A stretch of 64,000 nucleotides of DNA from Burkholderiales bacterium (GCA_020848435.1 JADLAC010000010.1:50232-114231); one strand, 5' to 3'; shown: positions 8,569 to 17,846, counted from the stretch's first letter. The notes: a model not told the origin generated them from the sequence alone. A program made the numbers and translations.

Positions 8569-8976
8569 ATGAACGTGCGTGAAGTCATGACCCCGAAAGT
8601 CGCATTGACCTCGCCCGAGGACAGCGTGCAGCGCGCGGCCGAGCTGATGCTGGACATGGATGTGGGCAGTCTCCCGGTCGGGGAAGACGACCGCCTGGTC
8701 GGCATGGTCACCGATCGCGACATCGCCGTGCGCGCGGTCGCGCAGGGCAAGCCGCCGAGCTGCCGCGTGCGCGAAATCATGACCCCCGATGTCGACTACG
8801 TGTACGAGGACGATTCGCTGGAGGAGGCCGCGCGTACCATGAGCGAGCTGCAGGTGCGCCGCCTGCCGGTGGTGAATCGCGACAAGCGCCTGGTCGGCAT
8901 CGTCGCGCTGGGCGACTTGGCCTTGAGCAAGCAGGACAGCGCGGCGGATGCACTCGCCGGCATCTCGCAACCGTGA
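8569..8976 (+). CDS. Two-CBS-domain protein
   Basis: A 135-residue protein consisting almost entirely of a CBS pair (Bateman module). CBS1 spans about residues 1-62 (VREVMTPKVALTS..., ending MVTDRDIAVRAVAQG). CBS2 spans about 67-125 (VREIMTPDVDYVYEDD..., ending IVALGDLALSKQ). Such stand-alone modules bind adenosine nucleotides and regulate partners. A strong GGAGGTG Shine-Dalgarno precedes the ATG by 4-5 nt. Downstream lies a degraded dehydrogenase fragment on the other strand. Confidence 0.92.
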   Translation: MNVREVMTPKVALTSPEDSVQRAAELMLDMDVGSLPVGEDDRLVGMVTDRDIAVRAVAQGKPPSCRVREIMTPDVDYVYEDDSLEEAARTMSELQVRRLPVVNRDKRLVGIVALGDLALSKQDSAADALAGISQP

Positions 8977-9015
8977 CTGCCGCGGGTCCGGCCGCGCGGC
9001 CGGACCCAAGGTCGC

Positions 9016-9117
9016 TCAAGGCCGCAGCACGACCTTGATGCAGTCGTCCTGCTTGCGCATGAAGGTGGTATAGCCCTCCGGCGCTTCGTCGAGGCTCATG
9101 CGGTGCGGCACTGCACC
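9016..9117 (-). pseudogene. C-terminal fragment of a zinc-dependent alcohol dehydrogenase
   Basis: Thirty-three codons before a TGA read VPHRMSLDEAPEGY...TTFMRKQDDCIKVVLRP. This matches the C-terminus of glutathione-dependent formaldehyde or medium-chain alcohol dehydrogenases (consensus HRLPLDEAP.AY..F..K.D.C.KVVLKP). The frame upstream has no further dehydrogenase similarity, so only the last roughly 9% of the gene survives. Confidence 0.65.
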
Positions 9118-9397
9118 TTGGGGTGAGGTCTTGCACGTTGCGGCTCTCCCCGCGGTCCGGTGTTGCAACCTGCAAAACATCGTGACACGCAGCCGAGCTT
9201 GAATCTTCCTTCTTGTATCTTTTTCCGCTGGGCAAGGAGAGAAGCGAGGCGCAGTCGGCTGCTTCTGCAAACAGCGGGTAACGGGCAGGAGCGCACGGAC
9301 GATTCCAGGCAGGAACGCGCGTTGCGATACAGGCAGCATTCCGGCCTCGCGCTGCTCTCGGGCCAAGAGCCGGCCGGCACGTTACGAGGAAGCGACC
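9118..9397. other. Gap between a dehydrogenase remnant and a small membrane protein
   Basis: With the 9016-9117 remnant this makes a 420-bp stretch without an intact gene. No further coding similarity or strong promoter is recognised. An AT-richer patch (9198-9225) may carry promoter elements for the next gene. Confidence 0.4.
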
Positions 9398-9601
9398 ATG
9401 CGATCCGACAGCATCACTCTTTTCATCACCGGCGCGATCGGCGCCGTGCTCGGCTTCGCGGCGTTGCTTGCCGGTGTGCAAGGCGTGGGCGCGATACTGT
9501 GTGGCCTGGTATTCGCCATCGCCGCACTCTGCCTCCTGACCGGCTGGCGCTTCTGGTGCGGCAGCCCACTCACGCGTTACGACGAAGGCCGGCGCCTGTA
9601 A
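9398..9601 (+). CDS. Small two-helix membrane protein, hypothetical
   Basis: A 67-residue protein with two predicted transmembrane helices (about residues 7-27 and 30-50) rich in Ala, Gly, Leu and Ile, followed by a short polar tail. A GAGGAAG Shine-Dalgarno lies about 6 nt before the ATG. It is not recognised as a named family. Coding is supported by the hydropathy pattern and the ribosome binding site only. Confidence 0.6.
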   Translation: MRSDSITLFITGAIGAVLGFAALLAGVQGVGAILCGLVFAIAALCLLTGWRFWCGSPLTRYDEGRRL

Positions 9602-9689
9602 CGCCAGGGCTCACGCGCGCTGCGACACTCAACACCCATCCGGCCGCGACTCGGCTTGCGAGCGCGGCGGGCGGCATCGATTTCCCTGA

Positions 9690-10202
9690 TCAAGAATGGC
9701 CCGGCCGTACCGTGGGACGGCGCCGCGCCGTCGCGTTGTGCAACGAGCTCTCGGCGTTCAGTCCCGCATCGTCATGGATACCCACGGCGTGACGGACTAC
9801 CAGCTCGCCGCCGAGCCACGCGGTCACCAGCGCAAGGCCGACGCCGGCGAACGATAATGCCAGCGCGAGCCCCGGCACTGCCGCGGGCGGCTCCGCGCGC
9901 AGCAACCAGCTGGCCGCGAACAGCACCACCAGGATCAAGTTGCCGCCGCCGTGCATCGCGCCGATGCGCTTCGCGCGGGTCCCCGCGGGTAGCTTGAGCC
10001 AATCCAGGAAGCCGAAGGGTGCGGCCAGCAGGCCTCCGAGCAGGCCTGCTGCCAGCGTCCAGTAGGCGACCGTCGTGAACTCGGCGTTGCGCGTGAACAG
10101 GTAGACGATATCGAATACCACCGAGGCTCCGAGCAAGCCCAGCGGAAACACGACCAGCATTTGATGCACGGGATGACCCAGCAAAGTGACTCGACCTTCC
10201 AT
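9690..10202 (-). CDS. DUF2231 integral membrane protein
   Basis: A 170-residue four-helix inner-membrane protein of the DUF2231 family. The N-terminal GHPVHQMLVVFPLGLL is the family signature, with conserved His residues possibly binding heme or metal. Further helices lie near residues 40-62, 80-100 and 105-125. The start was chosen at the ATG (complement of 10200-10202), preceded by AAAGGA at about 8 nt. The frame is open far upstream, but that extension is arginine-rich and unconserved. Function unknown. Confidence 0.85.
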   Translation of the reverse strand: MEGRVTLLGHPVHQMLVVFPLGLLGASVVFDIVYLFTRNAEFTTVAYWTLAAGLLGGLLAAPFGFLDWLKLPAGTRAKRIGAMHGGGNLILVVLFAASWLLRAEPPAAVPGLALALSFAGVGLALVTAWLGGELVVRHAVGIHDDAGLNAESSLHNATARRRPTVRPGHS

Positions 10203-10619
10203 GATCACATCCTTTCGCGGCCATGAGTTGGCGACTAGCCCGCGCCGGCGCGGGGCCGGCGAAGTGAGCGAGCGCCGCATTATCCATACCCGCAAGAGCG
10301 TGCTGTCGCATCGAATACCGCCAGGCGCCGCGCTTTGTCGGTACGCGCTCAGTGCCGTGTTCCGGCGCGCGGACATGGCGCCCGATTCTGCCGCCGGCGC
10401 GGATCGGGAAGCCTTCAGCGGGGCGCTCGAGGCGTACGCGCCAGGCCGCTCGCCGAATGTCGCCCCAGTGCCATCCGTAACGCATTCGCCAGTGACGAGC
10501 GCAGCCACCGGCCCGAGGCGCCGGCAGCGACGTCGCAACCGAAGCAATCGGGCCGGGACGGAAGGCCGACATCAGCGCTTCCGCCCGGCCCGCGGGGTGA
10601 CGCGTAGAACGGTCGAATG

Positions 10620-11162
10620 CTACTTGCCCGATCCGGAGCCGTCGGTGGCGCCGCGGGCGGGGCTGCTCGGGGAGCTGCTGCTGCCGCTGCCGGCGCTCGA
10701 CGAACCCGTGGCGCTGCCGCCGGAGCCGCCCGTGGTCGAGCCGGATGCCCCGGCGCTGCCGGCGGCGCTACCGGAAGTCCCCGACGAGGTTCCGCCTGCC
10801 ATGCTGCCCGAAGTCGTACCCGATCCCATGCCGGAGGCACTGGCGTGCACGCCGAGCGAGTCCATCGTACGTTGATCCATGCCGCTCGCGCCGGTGAGAT
10901 TCTGCGAGCGCTGGTACTTGCTCAACGCGGCGCGCGTGCGCGGTCCCACGATGCCGTCGACCGGGCCGGGGCTGAAGCCCTTGTCGGCGAGCGCCTGCTG
11001 CACTTGACGCACGGTGTCCGTGCTCATCGACGCGCCGCTCATGTCGCCGCGTTGCATCGACGCGCTCGGCGTGGTGGACGTATAGCCGGCCGCCCAGGCC
11101 GACGCCGACGCAAGCGCCATGCAACAAAGCGCCGCCGCGATCGGGGTTCGATTGAGTTTCAT
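10620..11162 (-). CDS. Secreted peptidoglycan-binding-domain protein with Gly/Ser-rich tail
   Basis: Residues 1-25 form a Sec signal peptide (cleavage expected after AWA). Residues about 48-92 are a PG_binding_1 repeat (VRQVQQALADKGFSPGPVDG..., then TRAALSKYQRSQNL). Residues 110-180 are a low-complexity Gly/Ser/Thr/Ala linker-like tail with no enzymatic domain. It is likely periplasmic or cell-wall associated. AAGGAG precedes the ATG by about 7 nt. The tail is compositionally extreme and may vary between strains. Confidence 0.85.
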   Translation of the reverse strand: MKLNRTPIAAALCCMALASASAWAAGYTSTTPSASMQRGDMSGASMSTDTVRQVQQALADKGFSPGPVDGIVGPRTRAALSKYQRSQNLTGASGMDQRTMDSLGVHASASGMGSGTTSGSMAGGTSSGTSGSAAGSAGASGSTTGGSGGSATGSSSAGSGSSSSPSSPARGATDGSGSGK

Positions 11163-11267
11163 CTCGCTACTCCTTTGGATACGATGAGGTTCAGTCGAAG
11201 GCGGCGCCGTGTGCGCACCGACTCCCGCCGTGCCACTGCAAGCCGCATTCCCGCCATGCGCGGGCGA

Positions 11268-11468
11268 TCAAGGGAACGTGCCCCGCTTATGCCGCTTCAT
11301 GTCCGTGGTGAAGTGGTCCTGGGTGACACCGAGCTCCTGCTGGTTGTCATGATGCTGGGCGCTGCCGGGTTCGGCGCGATGCGCCTTGTCGGGCTGAGGC
11401 GGCGGTGGCGCTTCGCCGGGCTGCTGGTCGCCGCTCTTGATCCGCGTGCTGCTGTTCGCGTCCTTCAC
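11268..11468 (-). CDS. Small charged hypothetical protein (66 residues)
   Basis: Polar, Pro/Gln/Asp-rich and His-rich protein ending in DMKRHKRGTFP, which resembles short stress-associated hypothetical proteins of Betaproteobacteria. The GTG start has a well-placed GAGG 8 nt upstream. An upstream open stretch (to 11579) lacks a ribosome binding site. No domain and no function are assignable. Confidence 0.5.
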   Translation of the reverse strand: MKDANSSTRIKSGDQQPGEAPPPPQPDKAHRAEPGSAQHHDNQQELGVTQDHFTTDMKRHKRGTFP

Positions 11469-12019
11469 GATTCGATCCTCACAGGTGAATGCGGGAGCCT
11501 GAGCGACGCATCGTGAATGCCCGCGGCGGCACCTGGCGGGACCCGCAACGCAGGCGGGCGCGGGCCGCTCGGCAACCATGCGCTGCAGGCCGGGCAGCCG
11601 GTCGGGTTTGATTCCGTTTCAGTGCATCGGGATGCGCGATGCATTCGTCATACCCACGGGGTGCGAAGCTCCGCCGCGCCGCGGCAGCCCCGGAACGCGG
11701 CCAGGGGCAGGATCACGTTCGATCGGATCGGCATCCCGGCGGCCGGCAGCGGCGCCTGCGGATTTCTGGCCATGCGTTTGCCCGCGCGCGCGCGTCTACG
11801 TGGCCACGCACCTCGGATCGGTGCCCTCACCGTAGGCATACGATGGGCGGGAGATCGCCGTGGTGCCGCCGTAAGTCTTTCGTGCGCGCGCAATTCTTGC
11901 CGCGATGACAGCGAGCGACGGGCGAAGCCGTGCGCGCTTGACCTTCATCAATATCGGCTTGGCCGTTACCGCGCACAATCCGCGCCACGGTTTGATGTGG
12001 CATGCGGAGACGCCCAGAC
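11469..12019. other. Gap of about 550 bp without a recognised gene
   Basis: Neither strand shows conserved coding sequence. Open frames exist only because of the high GC content. It contains the leader of the universal stress gene. Confidence 0.45.
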
Positions 12020-12841
12020 GTGGCTTATCGAACGATACTGCTCCACCTCGACGGCAGCACGAACGGCTCGGCGCGAGTCGAGCTTGCCTGCGCGCTGGCG
12101 GCCGAGCACGAGGCGCACCTGGTCGGACTGGCTGTGCAGCCGCCCTTGGCTATTCCGGGCACCGCCCCGACCGCGGCGCTGATCGAGCTTCTGAGCGCGC
12201 AGTGGGATGCCGATCGCAAGGCGCTCACGCAGATGTGCGAGGGTTTCGCGGCGAGGGCGCGCAGCGCGGGCGTCACGCAGGCGGAATCCCGCTTCATCGA
12301 CGGCGATCCCGATCGGATGCTGCCCTTGCACGCGCGCTATGCCGATCTCCTGATCGTCGGTCAGGGGGTGCCGGAGGCTGGCGTGAGCGCCGAGACGATG
12401 GTGCTCGATGGCGCTCGCCCGGTGCTGATCGTCCCGCACAGCTTCGAGCTTCGCCGGGTTGGCGAGCGCGTCCTGGTCGCCTGGAATGCGAGCCGCGAGG
12501 CGACCCGTGCCTTGACCGATGCGCTGCCGCTGTTGCAACGCGCGCAGCAGGTCGACGTGGTCACCGTGAACGCCATGCCCGAGGCGCGTGGGCATGGCGA
12601 GATGCCTGGCGCCGATATCGCCCTCTATCTTGCTCGCCATGGCGTCAAGGCCAACGTGCTGCCGACCTACGGCGAGGACGCCGAGGTGGGCGAATGGCTG
12701 CTCTCGCGTGCCTCCGACCTCGGCTCGGACCTGCTCGTGATGGGCGCCTACGGCCATTCGCGCCTGCGTGAGCTGGTGCTCGGGGGCGCGACGCGCACCG
12801 TTCTCGAGTCCATGACCGTTCCCGTGCTGATGTCGCGCTGA
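12020..12841 (+). CDS. Universal stress protein, tandem UspA domains
   Basis: A 273-residue protein with two Usp folds: residues about 1-140 (AYRTILLHLDGS...) and about 150-273, starting at RVLVAWNASREATRAL. Only the second carries a good nucleotide-binding signature (GAYGHSRLRELVLGGATRTVL), so the C-terminal domain probably binds ATP while the N-terminal one is degenerate. The preferred start is GTG at 12020, which has GGAG 10 nt upstream and gives the typical family N-terminus. An ATG at 12002 would add six residues. It is monocistronic. Confidence 0.88.
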   Translation: MAYRTILLHLDGSTNGSARVELACALAAEHEAHLVGLAVQPPLAIPGTAPTAALIELLSAQWDADRKALTQMCEGFAARARSAGVTQAESRFIDGDPDRMLPLHARYADLLIVGQGVPEAGVSAETMVLDGARPVLIVPHSFELRRVGERVLVAWNASREATRALTDALPLLQRAQQVDVVTVNAMPEARGHGEMPGADIALYLARHGVKANVLPTYGEDAEVGEWLLSRASDLGSDLLVMGAYGHSRLRELVLGGATRTVLESMTVPVLMSR

Positions 12842-12947
12842 GCGCGGCGGCGTGGTCCGATTCGCCGCCCTGAGCGCGTGGCCCGTCCCGACAGCCATTT
12901 TTCCTTGTGTGTTCGCCTTTTCACCCGGCCTGACGCGAGCTACCATA

Positions 12948-12992
12948 AGCCATTTAATCTGCCGGATAAGCCGCGATTCTTAAATGGTTTTT
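12948..12992 (+). terminator. AT-rich stem-loop followed by a T run
   Basis: AAGCCATTTAA (12948-12958) pairs with TTAAATGGTTT (12980-12990, one G-U pair), and the run continues as TTTTT. It lies after the universal stress gene and about 55 nt before the TTG start of the oxidoreductase operon. It could be a terminator for the former or a leader structure for the latter. Confidence 0.4.
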
Positions 12993-13047
12993 GCGTCGTG
13001 CCGGCAAGCCAGGAGCCTGCCATGAGCGTGCCAGCGGAGGAACAGGG

Positions 13048-14874
13048 TTGAAGCCGACCGATATCCGAGACCCGAGCTATTTCCACAAGGTCGTCGATTG
13101 CCAGTGGGCCTGTCCGGCCCACACCCCAGTCCCTGAATACATCCGCTTGATCGCCCAGGGGCGTTACGACGACGCCTACATGGTCAACTGGTACTCCAAC
13201 GTCTTTCCGGGCGTCCTCGGCCGGACCTGCGACCGGCCCTGCGAGCCGGCTTGCCGCCGCGGCCGGGTCGAGGACGGCCAAAGCAAGGAGCCTGTCGCCA
13301 TCTGCCGGCTGAAGCGGGTCGCGGCGGACAACAAGAGCGACATCCGCGCTCGGCTGCCGAAAGCGGCCAAGCAGAAGAACGGCAAACGCATCGCGCTCAT
13401 CGGCGCCGGACCGGCGTCGCTGACGGTTGCGCGCGACCTGGCACCGCTCGGCTATCACCTGGTGGTCTACGACCAGGATCCGCAAGGCGGCGGCATGATG
13501 CGCACCCAGATTCCGAAGTTCCGCCTGCCCGAGAGCGTGCTCGACGAAGAGGTGGCGTATATCACCGATCTCGGCCTGGAGCTGCGCCTGGGCCAGCGCG
13601 TGGACAGCCTGAAAGCCGTGCTGGCCGAGGGCTACGACGCGGTCTTCGTCGGTTGCGGAGCGCCGCGCGGGCGCGATCTCGATATCCCCGGGCGCGCGCA
13701 GGCCGCCGCACACATCCACATCGGCATCGACTGGCTGTCGAGCGTGTCCTTCGGCCATATCGACAGCATCGGCAAGCGGGTGATCGTGCTCGGCGGGGGC
13801 AACACGGCGATGGACTGCTGCCGCTCGTCCAAGCGCCTGGGTGGCGAAGACGTGAAAGTGATCGTGCGCTCGGGCTACGAGGAGATGAAGGCTTCGCCCT
13901 GGGAGAAGGAGGACGCGACCCACGAAGGCATTCCGATTCTCAACTTCCTCGTGCCCAAGGCATTCATCCACGACAACGGCCGCCTGACCGGCATGAGCTT
14001 CGAAAAGGTGAAGGCCGAGTACGACGCGAAGGGGCGCCGCCGCCTGCTGCCCACGGGCGAGCCCGATCAGCACTTCGAGTGCGACGACGTGCTCGTCGCC
14101 ATCGGCCAGGAGAACGCGTTCCCGTGGATCGAGCGCGACCTCGGCATCGAGTTCGACCAGTGGGGCATGCCGAAGGTCGACGAGGTGACCATGGCGTCGA
14201 CGCTGCGCGGCGTGTTCTTCGGCGGCGATGCGGCCTTCGGCCCGAAGAACATCATCTGGGCGGTGGCCCATGGCCACGAGGCCGCGATTTCGATCGACCA
14301 GCTCTGCAATGGTGAAGACATCCGTACCCGTCCGGCGCCGATGGTCAATCTCGTGTCGCAGAAGATGGGCATCCACGAGTGGAGCTACGACAACGAGGTA
14401 TCGCTCGACCAGCGCTTCAAGGTGCCGTGGAACGACGTGCGGGTGACGCTGAAGAACATCAAGCTGGAGGTCGAGAAGGGATTCGATGCGGCCACGGCGT
14501 TCAAGGAAGCGCAGCGCTGCCTCAACTGCGACGCGCAAACCGTCTTCAGCGCATCCCTGTGCATCGAGTGCGATGCCTGCGTGGACATATGCCCGATGGA
14601 CTGCATCACGTTCACGGCGAACGCGGAAGAAGACGAGTTGCGCCAGCGCTTGAACGCCCCGGCGCTCAACAGCGCGCAGGATCTCTACGTCTCCACGACG
14701 CTCAAGACCGGGCGCATCATGGCCAAGGACGAAGACGTGTGCTTGCACTGCGGCTTGTGCGCCGAGCGCTGCCCGACCGGCGCATGGGACATGCAGAAGT
14801 TCTTTCTGGAAATGACGCACGCCGGGCCGTCGTGCCGCGACAAGCACGCGGCACCCGGACGCAAGGCTGCGTGA
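13048..14874 (+). CDS. GltD-like FAD/NAD(P) oxidoreductase with ferredoxin clusters
   Basis: A 608-residue electron-transfer subunit. The N-terminus has the Cys-rich 4Fe-4S domain of GltD/DPD proteins (CQWACPAHTPVPEY; GRTCDRPCEPACRRG). A first Rossmann motif follows (IALIGAGPASLTVARDL), then a second (VIVLGGGNTAMDC) and GGDAAFGPKNIIWAVAHGH near the FAD site. The C-terminus has two 4Fe-4S motifs (CIECDACVDICPMDC; CLHCGLCAERCPTGAW). It is the first gene of a three-gene 2-oxoacid oxidoreductase operon and presumably passes electrons between the thiamine subunits and NAD(P)H. The TTG start is chosen for a GGAGG 7 nt upstream; an earlier in-frame start lacks one. Confidence 0.9.
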   Translation: MKPTDIRDPSYFHKVVDCQWACPAHTPVPEYIRLIAQGRYDDAYMVNWYSNVFPGVLGRTCDRPCEPACRRGRVEDGQSKEPVAICRLKRVAADNKSDIRARLPKAAKQKNGKRIALIGAGPASLTVARDLAPLGYHLVVYDQDPQGGGMMRTQIPKFRLPESVLDEEVAYITDLGLELRLGQRVDSLKAVLAEGYDAVFVGCGAPRGRDLDIPGRAQAAAHIHIGIDWLSSVSFGHIDSIGKRVIVLGGGNTAMDCCRSSKRLGGEDVKVIVRSGYEEMKASPWEKEDATHEGIPILNFLVPKAFIHDNGRLTGMSFEKVKAEYDAKGRRRLLPTGEPDQHFECDDVLVAIGQENAFPWIERDLGIEFDQWGMPKVDEVTMASTLRGVFFGGDAAFGPKNIIWAVAHGHEAAISIDQLCNGEDIRTRPAPMVNLVSQKMGIHEWSYDNEVSLDQRFKVPWNDVRVTLKNIKLEVEKGFDAATAFKEAQRCLNCDAQTVFSASLCIECDACVDICPMDCITFTANAEEDELRQRLNAPALNSAQDLYVSTTLKTGRIMAKDEDVCLHCGLCAERCPTGAWDMQKFFLEMTHAGPSCRDKHAAPGRKAA

Positions 14875-14884
14875 GAGGAAAATC

Positions 14885-16723
14885 ATGAAGGCCCTAGAGG
14901 CTGTCAACGATTTCGTCGTCAAGTTCGCCAACGTCAACGGCTCCGGCTCGGCGAGCGCCAACGAGCTGTTCGCGCGCTCGATCCTGCGCATGGGCGTGCC
15001 GGTCAGTCCGCGCAATATCTTTCCGTCCAATATCCAGGGCCTGCCGACCTGGTACGAGGTGCGCATCACGGAGCGGGGCTATCTCGGGCGCCGCGGCGGG
15101 GTCGATCTCATGGTCGCGATGAACCCCCAGACCTGGGATCGCGACCTGAAGGAGATCGAGCCCGGCGGGTACCTGTTCCACGATTCCACCCGCGCGCTGC
15201 CGAAGTCGAAGTTCCGCGACGACATCAATGTCATCGGCATGCCGCTGACCGATATCTGCAACGCCACCTACACCGATCCGCGCCAGCGACAGCTTTTCAA
15301 GAACATCATCTACGTCGGCGCGCTGTCCGCGCTGCTAGAGATCGACCCGGCGGCGATCGAGAAGCTGTTCTCCGAGCAGTACAAGGGCAAGGAGAAGCTG
15401 CTCGACTCGAACGTCAAGGCGCTGCACCTGGGGCGCGACTTCGCCCTCGCCAACCTGCAATGTCCGATCGGCTTGCGGGTGCGCCGCGCCGACCGCGTCG
15501 GCGAGCGCATATTCATCGACGGCAACAGCGCGGTGGCGCTCGGCGCGGTCTACGGCGGGGCGACGGTATGCGGCTGGTATCCGATCACGCCCTCGTCCTC
15601 GGTCGCCGAGGCGTTCCAGCGTTATTGCCAGCGGCTGCGGGTCGATCGCGAGAGCGCCAAGAACCGTTTCGCCATCGTGCAGGCCGAAGACGAGCTGGCC
15701 TCCATCGGCATCGTGGTCGGCGCCGGCTGGAACGGCGCGCGGGCGTTCACCGCGACCTCCGGCCCGGGCATTTCGCTCATGTCCGAATTCATCGGGCTCG
15801 CCTATTTCGCCGAGATTCCCGCCACCATCGTCGACGTGCAGCGCGGCGGTCCTTCGACCGGCATGCCGACCCGCACGCAGCAATCCGACGTGCTGGCGTG
15901 CGCGTATGCCTCGCACGGCGATACCAAGCACATCCTCCTGTTCCCGGAAGATCCGAAGGAGTGTTTCGATTTCACCGCCCAGGGCCTCGACCTCGCCGAG
16001 CGGCTGCAGACGCCCGTATTCGTCATGACCGACCTCGACATCGGCATGAACACCCGCCTGTGCGAGCCGTTCGCGTGGGATGAGACGCGCGCTTACGACC
16101 GCGGCAAGCTCATGAGCTACGAGCGACTGGAGGCGGGGGTCGAATTCGGCCGTTATCTCGACGTGGATGGCGACGGCATCCCCTACCGCACCCTGCCCGG
16201 CACGCATCCCACGCGCGGGGGCTATTTCACCCGCGGCACGACCAAGGATCGCTACGCCCGCTATAGCGAGGCCGGGCCCGACTATGTCGACAACATGCAG
16301 CGGCTGCTGCGCAAGTTCGAAACCGCCAAGGGCCTCGTGCCCAAACCGCTGCTGGTGCCTTCGCCGAAGCCGGCGCGTTTCGGCGCCATTTTCTACGGTT
16401 CGACCAGTCCGGCCATGGTCGAAGCGCTCGATCTACTGGCCGAGCGCGGCATCCACGTCAACGCGCTGCGCGTGCGCGCCTTCCCGTTCGCCGAGGAAAT
16501 CGTCGACTTCTGCAACTCGCACCCGTGGGTGTTCGTAGTCGAGCAGAACCGCGATGCGCAGTTGAAGACGCTGCTGGTGAACGACTCCGGCGTCAACCAG
16601 ACGCGGCTGGTGTCGGTATTGCATTACGACGGTACACCCATCACGGCGCGCTTCATCGCCGACGAGATCGCGCGCCACGCCGTTTCGCACACCGTGATCC
16701 CCTTCAAGAAGGCTGTGTCATGA
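14885..16723 (+). CDS. 2-oxoacid:acceptor oxidoreductase, fused gamma-alpha subunit
   Basis: A 612-residue subunit. The N-terminal 190 residues are the gamma domain (GSGSASANELFARSILRMG). From about residue 205 comes the pyrimidine-binding alpha domain (GNSAVALGAVYGGATVCGWY, then PITPSSSVAEAF), continuing to a C-terminal domain II (FVVEQNRDAQLKTLL). Such enzymes decarboxylate 2-oxoacids to acyl-CoA or run in reverse. It is 10 nt after the previous gene, has a good GAGAGGAAAA Shine-Dalgarno, and overlaps the beta gene by ATGA. No separate delta-ferredoxin gene is present, because the preceding flavoprotein carries the clusters. The substrate is unknown. Confidence 0.9.
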   Translation: MKALEAVNDFVVKFANVNGSGSASANELFARSILRMGVPVSPRNIFPSNIQGLPTWYEVRITERGYLGRRGGVDLMVAMNPQTWDRDLKEIEPGGYLFHDSTRALPKSKFRDDINVIGMPLTDICNATYTDPRQRQLFKNIIYVGALSALLEIDPAAIEKLFSEQYKGKEKLLDSNVKALHLGRDFALANLQCPIGLRVRRADRVGERIFIDGNSAVALGAVYGGATVCGWYPITPSSSVAEAFQRYCQRLRVDRESAKNRFAIVQAEDELASIGIVVGAGWNGARAFTATSGPGISLMSEFIGLAYFAEIPATIVDVQRGGPSTGMPTRTQQSDVLACAYASHGDTKHILLFPEDPKECFDFTAQGLDLAERLQTPVFVMTDLDIGMNTRLCEPFAWDETRAYDRGKLMSYERLEAGVEFGRYLDVDGDGIPYRTLPGTHPTRGGYFTRGTTKDRYARYSEAGPDYVDNMQRLLRKFETAKGLVPKPLLVPSPKPARFGAIFYGSTSPAMVEALDLLAERGIHVNALRVRAFPFAEEIVDFCNSHPWVFVVEQNRDAQLKTLLVNDSGVNQTRLVSVLHYDGTPITARFIADEIARHAVSHTVIPFKKAVS

Positions 16724-17781
16724 CTTATATCGCCAAGCCCCGGCTGCACCATCCGACGCTGGCCGCGAACAAGCTCGGGTATACGCGCCGCGACTACGAG
16801 GGCAAGATCTCGACCTTGTGCGCCGGCTGCGGCCACGACTCCATCAGCGCCGCGATCATCCAGGCGTGCTGGGAGCTCGACCTCGAGCCGCACCGGGTGG
16901 CCAAGCTCTCGGGCATCGGCTGCTCATCCAAGACTCCGGACTATTTCCTCGGCAACTCGCACGGCTTCAACAGCGTGCACGGACGCATGCCGTCGGTGTT
17001 GACCGGCGCCAATCTCGCCAATCGCGACTTGATCTACCTCGGCGTGTCGGGCGACGGCGATTCGGCCTCGATCGGCATTGGCCAGTTCGCGCACGTCATG
17101 CGCCGCGGCGTGAACATGGTCTATCTCGTCGAGAACAACGGCGTCTACGGCCTTACCAAGGGACAGTTTTCCGCCACCGCCGACCAGGGCTCCCAGTCCA
17201 AGCGCGGCGTGGTCAACAGCGACGCGCCGGTAGACTTAGTCGCGCTGGCGTTGCAGCTCGGTGCCACCTTCGTCGCGCGCAGCTTTTCGGGCGACAAGGC
17301 GCAGCTCGTGCCCTTGATCAAGGCGGCGATCGTGCACCCCGGCGCGGCGTTCATCGACGTGATCAGTCCGTGCGTCGCCTTCAACAACCATGCCGGCAGC
17401 ACCAAGAGCTACGAGTACGTGCGCGGTCACAACGAGCCGGTCAACCGGATCGACTTCGACTACTGGCCCAAGCGCGAGGAGATCACGGTCGACTACCCGG
17501 CCGGCGAGGTGATCTCGGTCACCCAGCACGACGGCTCGGTGCTGCGGCTGCGTAAGCTCGCTCCCGACTACGATCCGCACAACCGGATCACGGCCATGAA
17601 CTACGTGCAGGAGCACCAGGCCAAGGGCGAGGTGGTGACGGGGCTGCTCTACGTCGACCCCGATCCCGAGGACTTGCACCGCCATCTCAACACCTTCGAT
17701 GCGCCGTTCAATACCTTGGGCGCGAAGGATCTCTGCCCCGGCGCGGCGGCGCTGGAAAAGATCAACGCGGCCCTGCGTTAA
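16720..17781 (+). CDS. 2-oxoacid:acceptor oxidoreductase, beta (TPP-binding) subunit
   Basis: A 353-residue thiamine-diphosphate subunit. The CAGCGH motif (LCAGCGHDSISAAII) is the N-terminal cluster and substrate region, and GDGDSASIGIGQFAHVMRRG...ENNGVYGLTKGQ is the GDG-NN TPP/Mg site. The C-terminal region after about 240 resembles KorB/PorB. The start overlaps the alpha stop as ATGA, implying translational coupling and equimolar synthesis. The operon ends here with a hairpin at 17828-17845. Confidence 0.9.
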   Translation: MTYIAKPRLHHPTLAANKLGYTRRDYEGKISTLCAGCGHDSISAAIIQACWELDLEPHRVAKLSGIGCSSKTPDYFLGNSHGFNSVHGRMPSVLTGANLANRDLIYLGVSGDGDSASIGIGQFAHVMRRGVNMVYLVENNGVYGLTKGQFSATADQGSQSKRGVVNSDAPVDLVALALQLGATFVARSFSGDKAQLVPLIKAAIVHPGAAFIDVISPCVAFNNHAGSTKSYEYVRGHNEPVNRIDFDYWPKREEITVDYPAGEVISVTQHDGSVLRLRKLAPDYDPHNRITAMNYVQEHQAKGEVVTGLLYVDPDPEDLHRHLNTFDAPFNTLGAKDLCPGAAALEKINAALR

Positions 17782-17827
17782 AAAGAAAACGCGATCAGGG
17801 TCGAGGCTCGGACCAGGTTCGGCGGGT

Positions 17828-17845
17828 GTCGCGAGTATTCGCGAC
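17828..17845. terminator. 7-bp hairpin between convergent genes
   Basis: GTCGCGA, loop GTAT, TCGCGAC. It lies between the oxidoreductase operon (stop 17781) and the convergent VOC gene (stop 17847). No T-tract, so moderate support. Confidence 0.45.
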
Positions 17846-17846
17846 G

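Noticed and set aside
12940..15069. 709-codon minus-strand open frame across the oxidoreductase operon
   Set aside because: GC-driven antisense frame with His/Arg/Ala-rich unconserved sequence, while the plus strand encodes recognised FAD and 4Fe-4S motifs.
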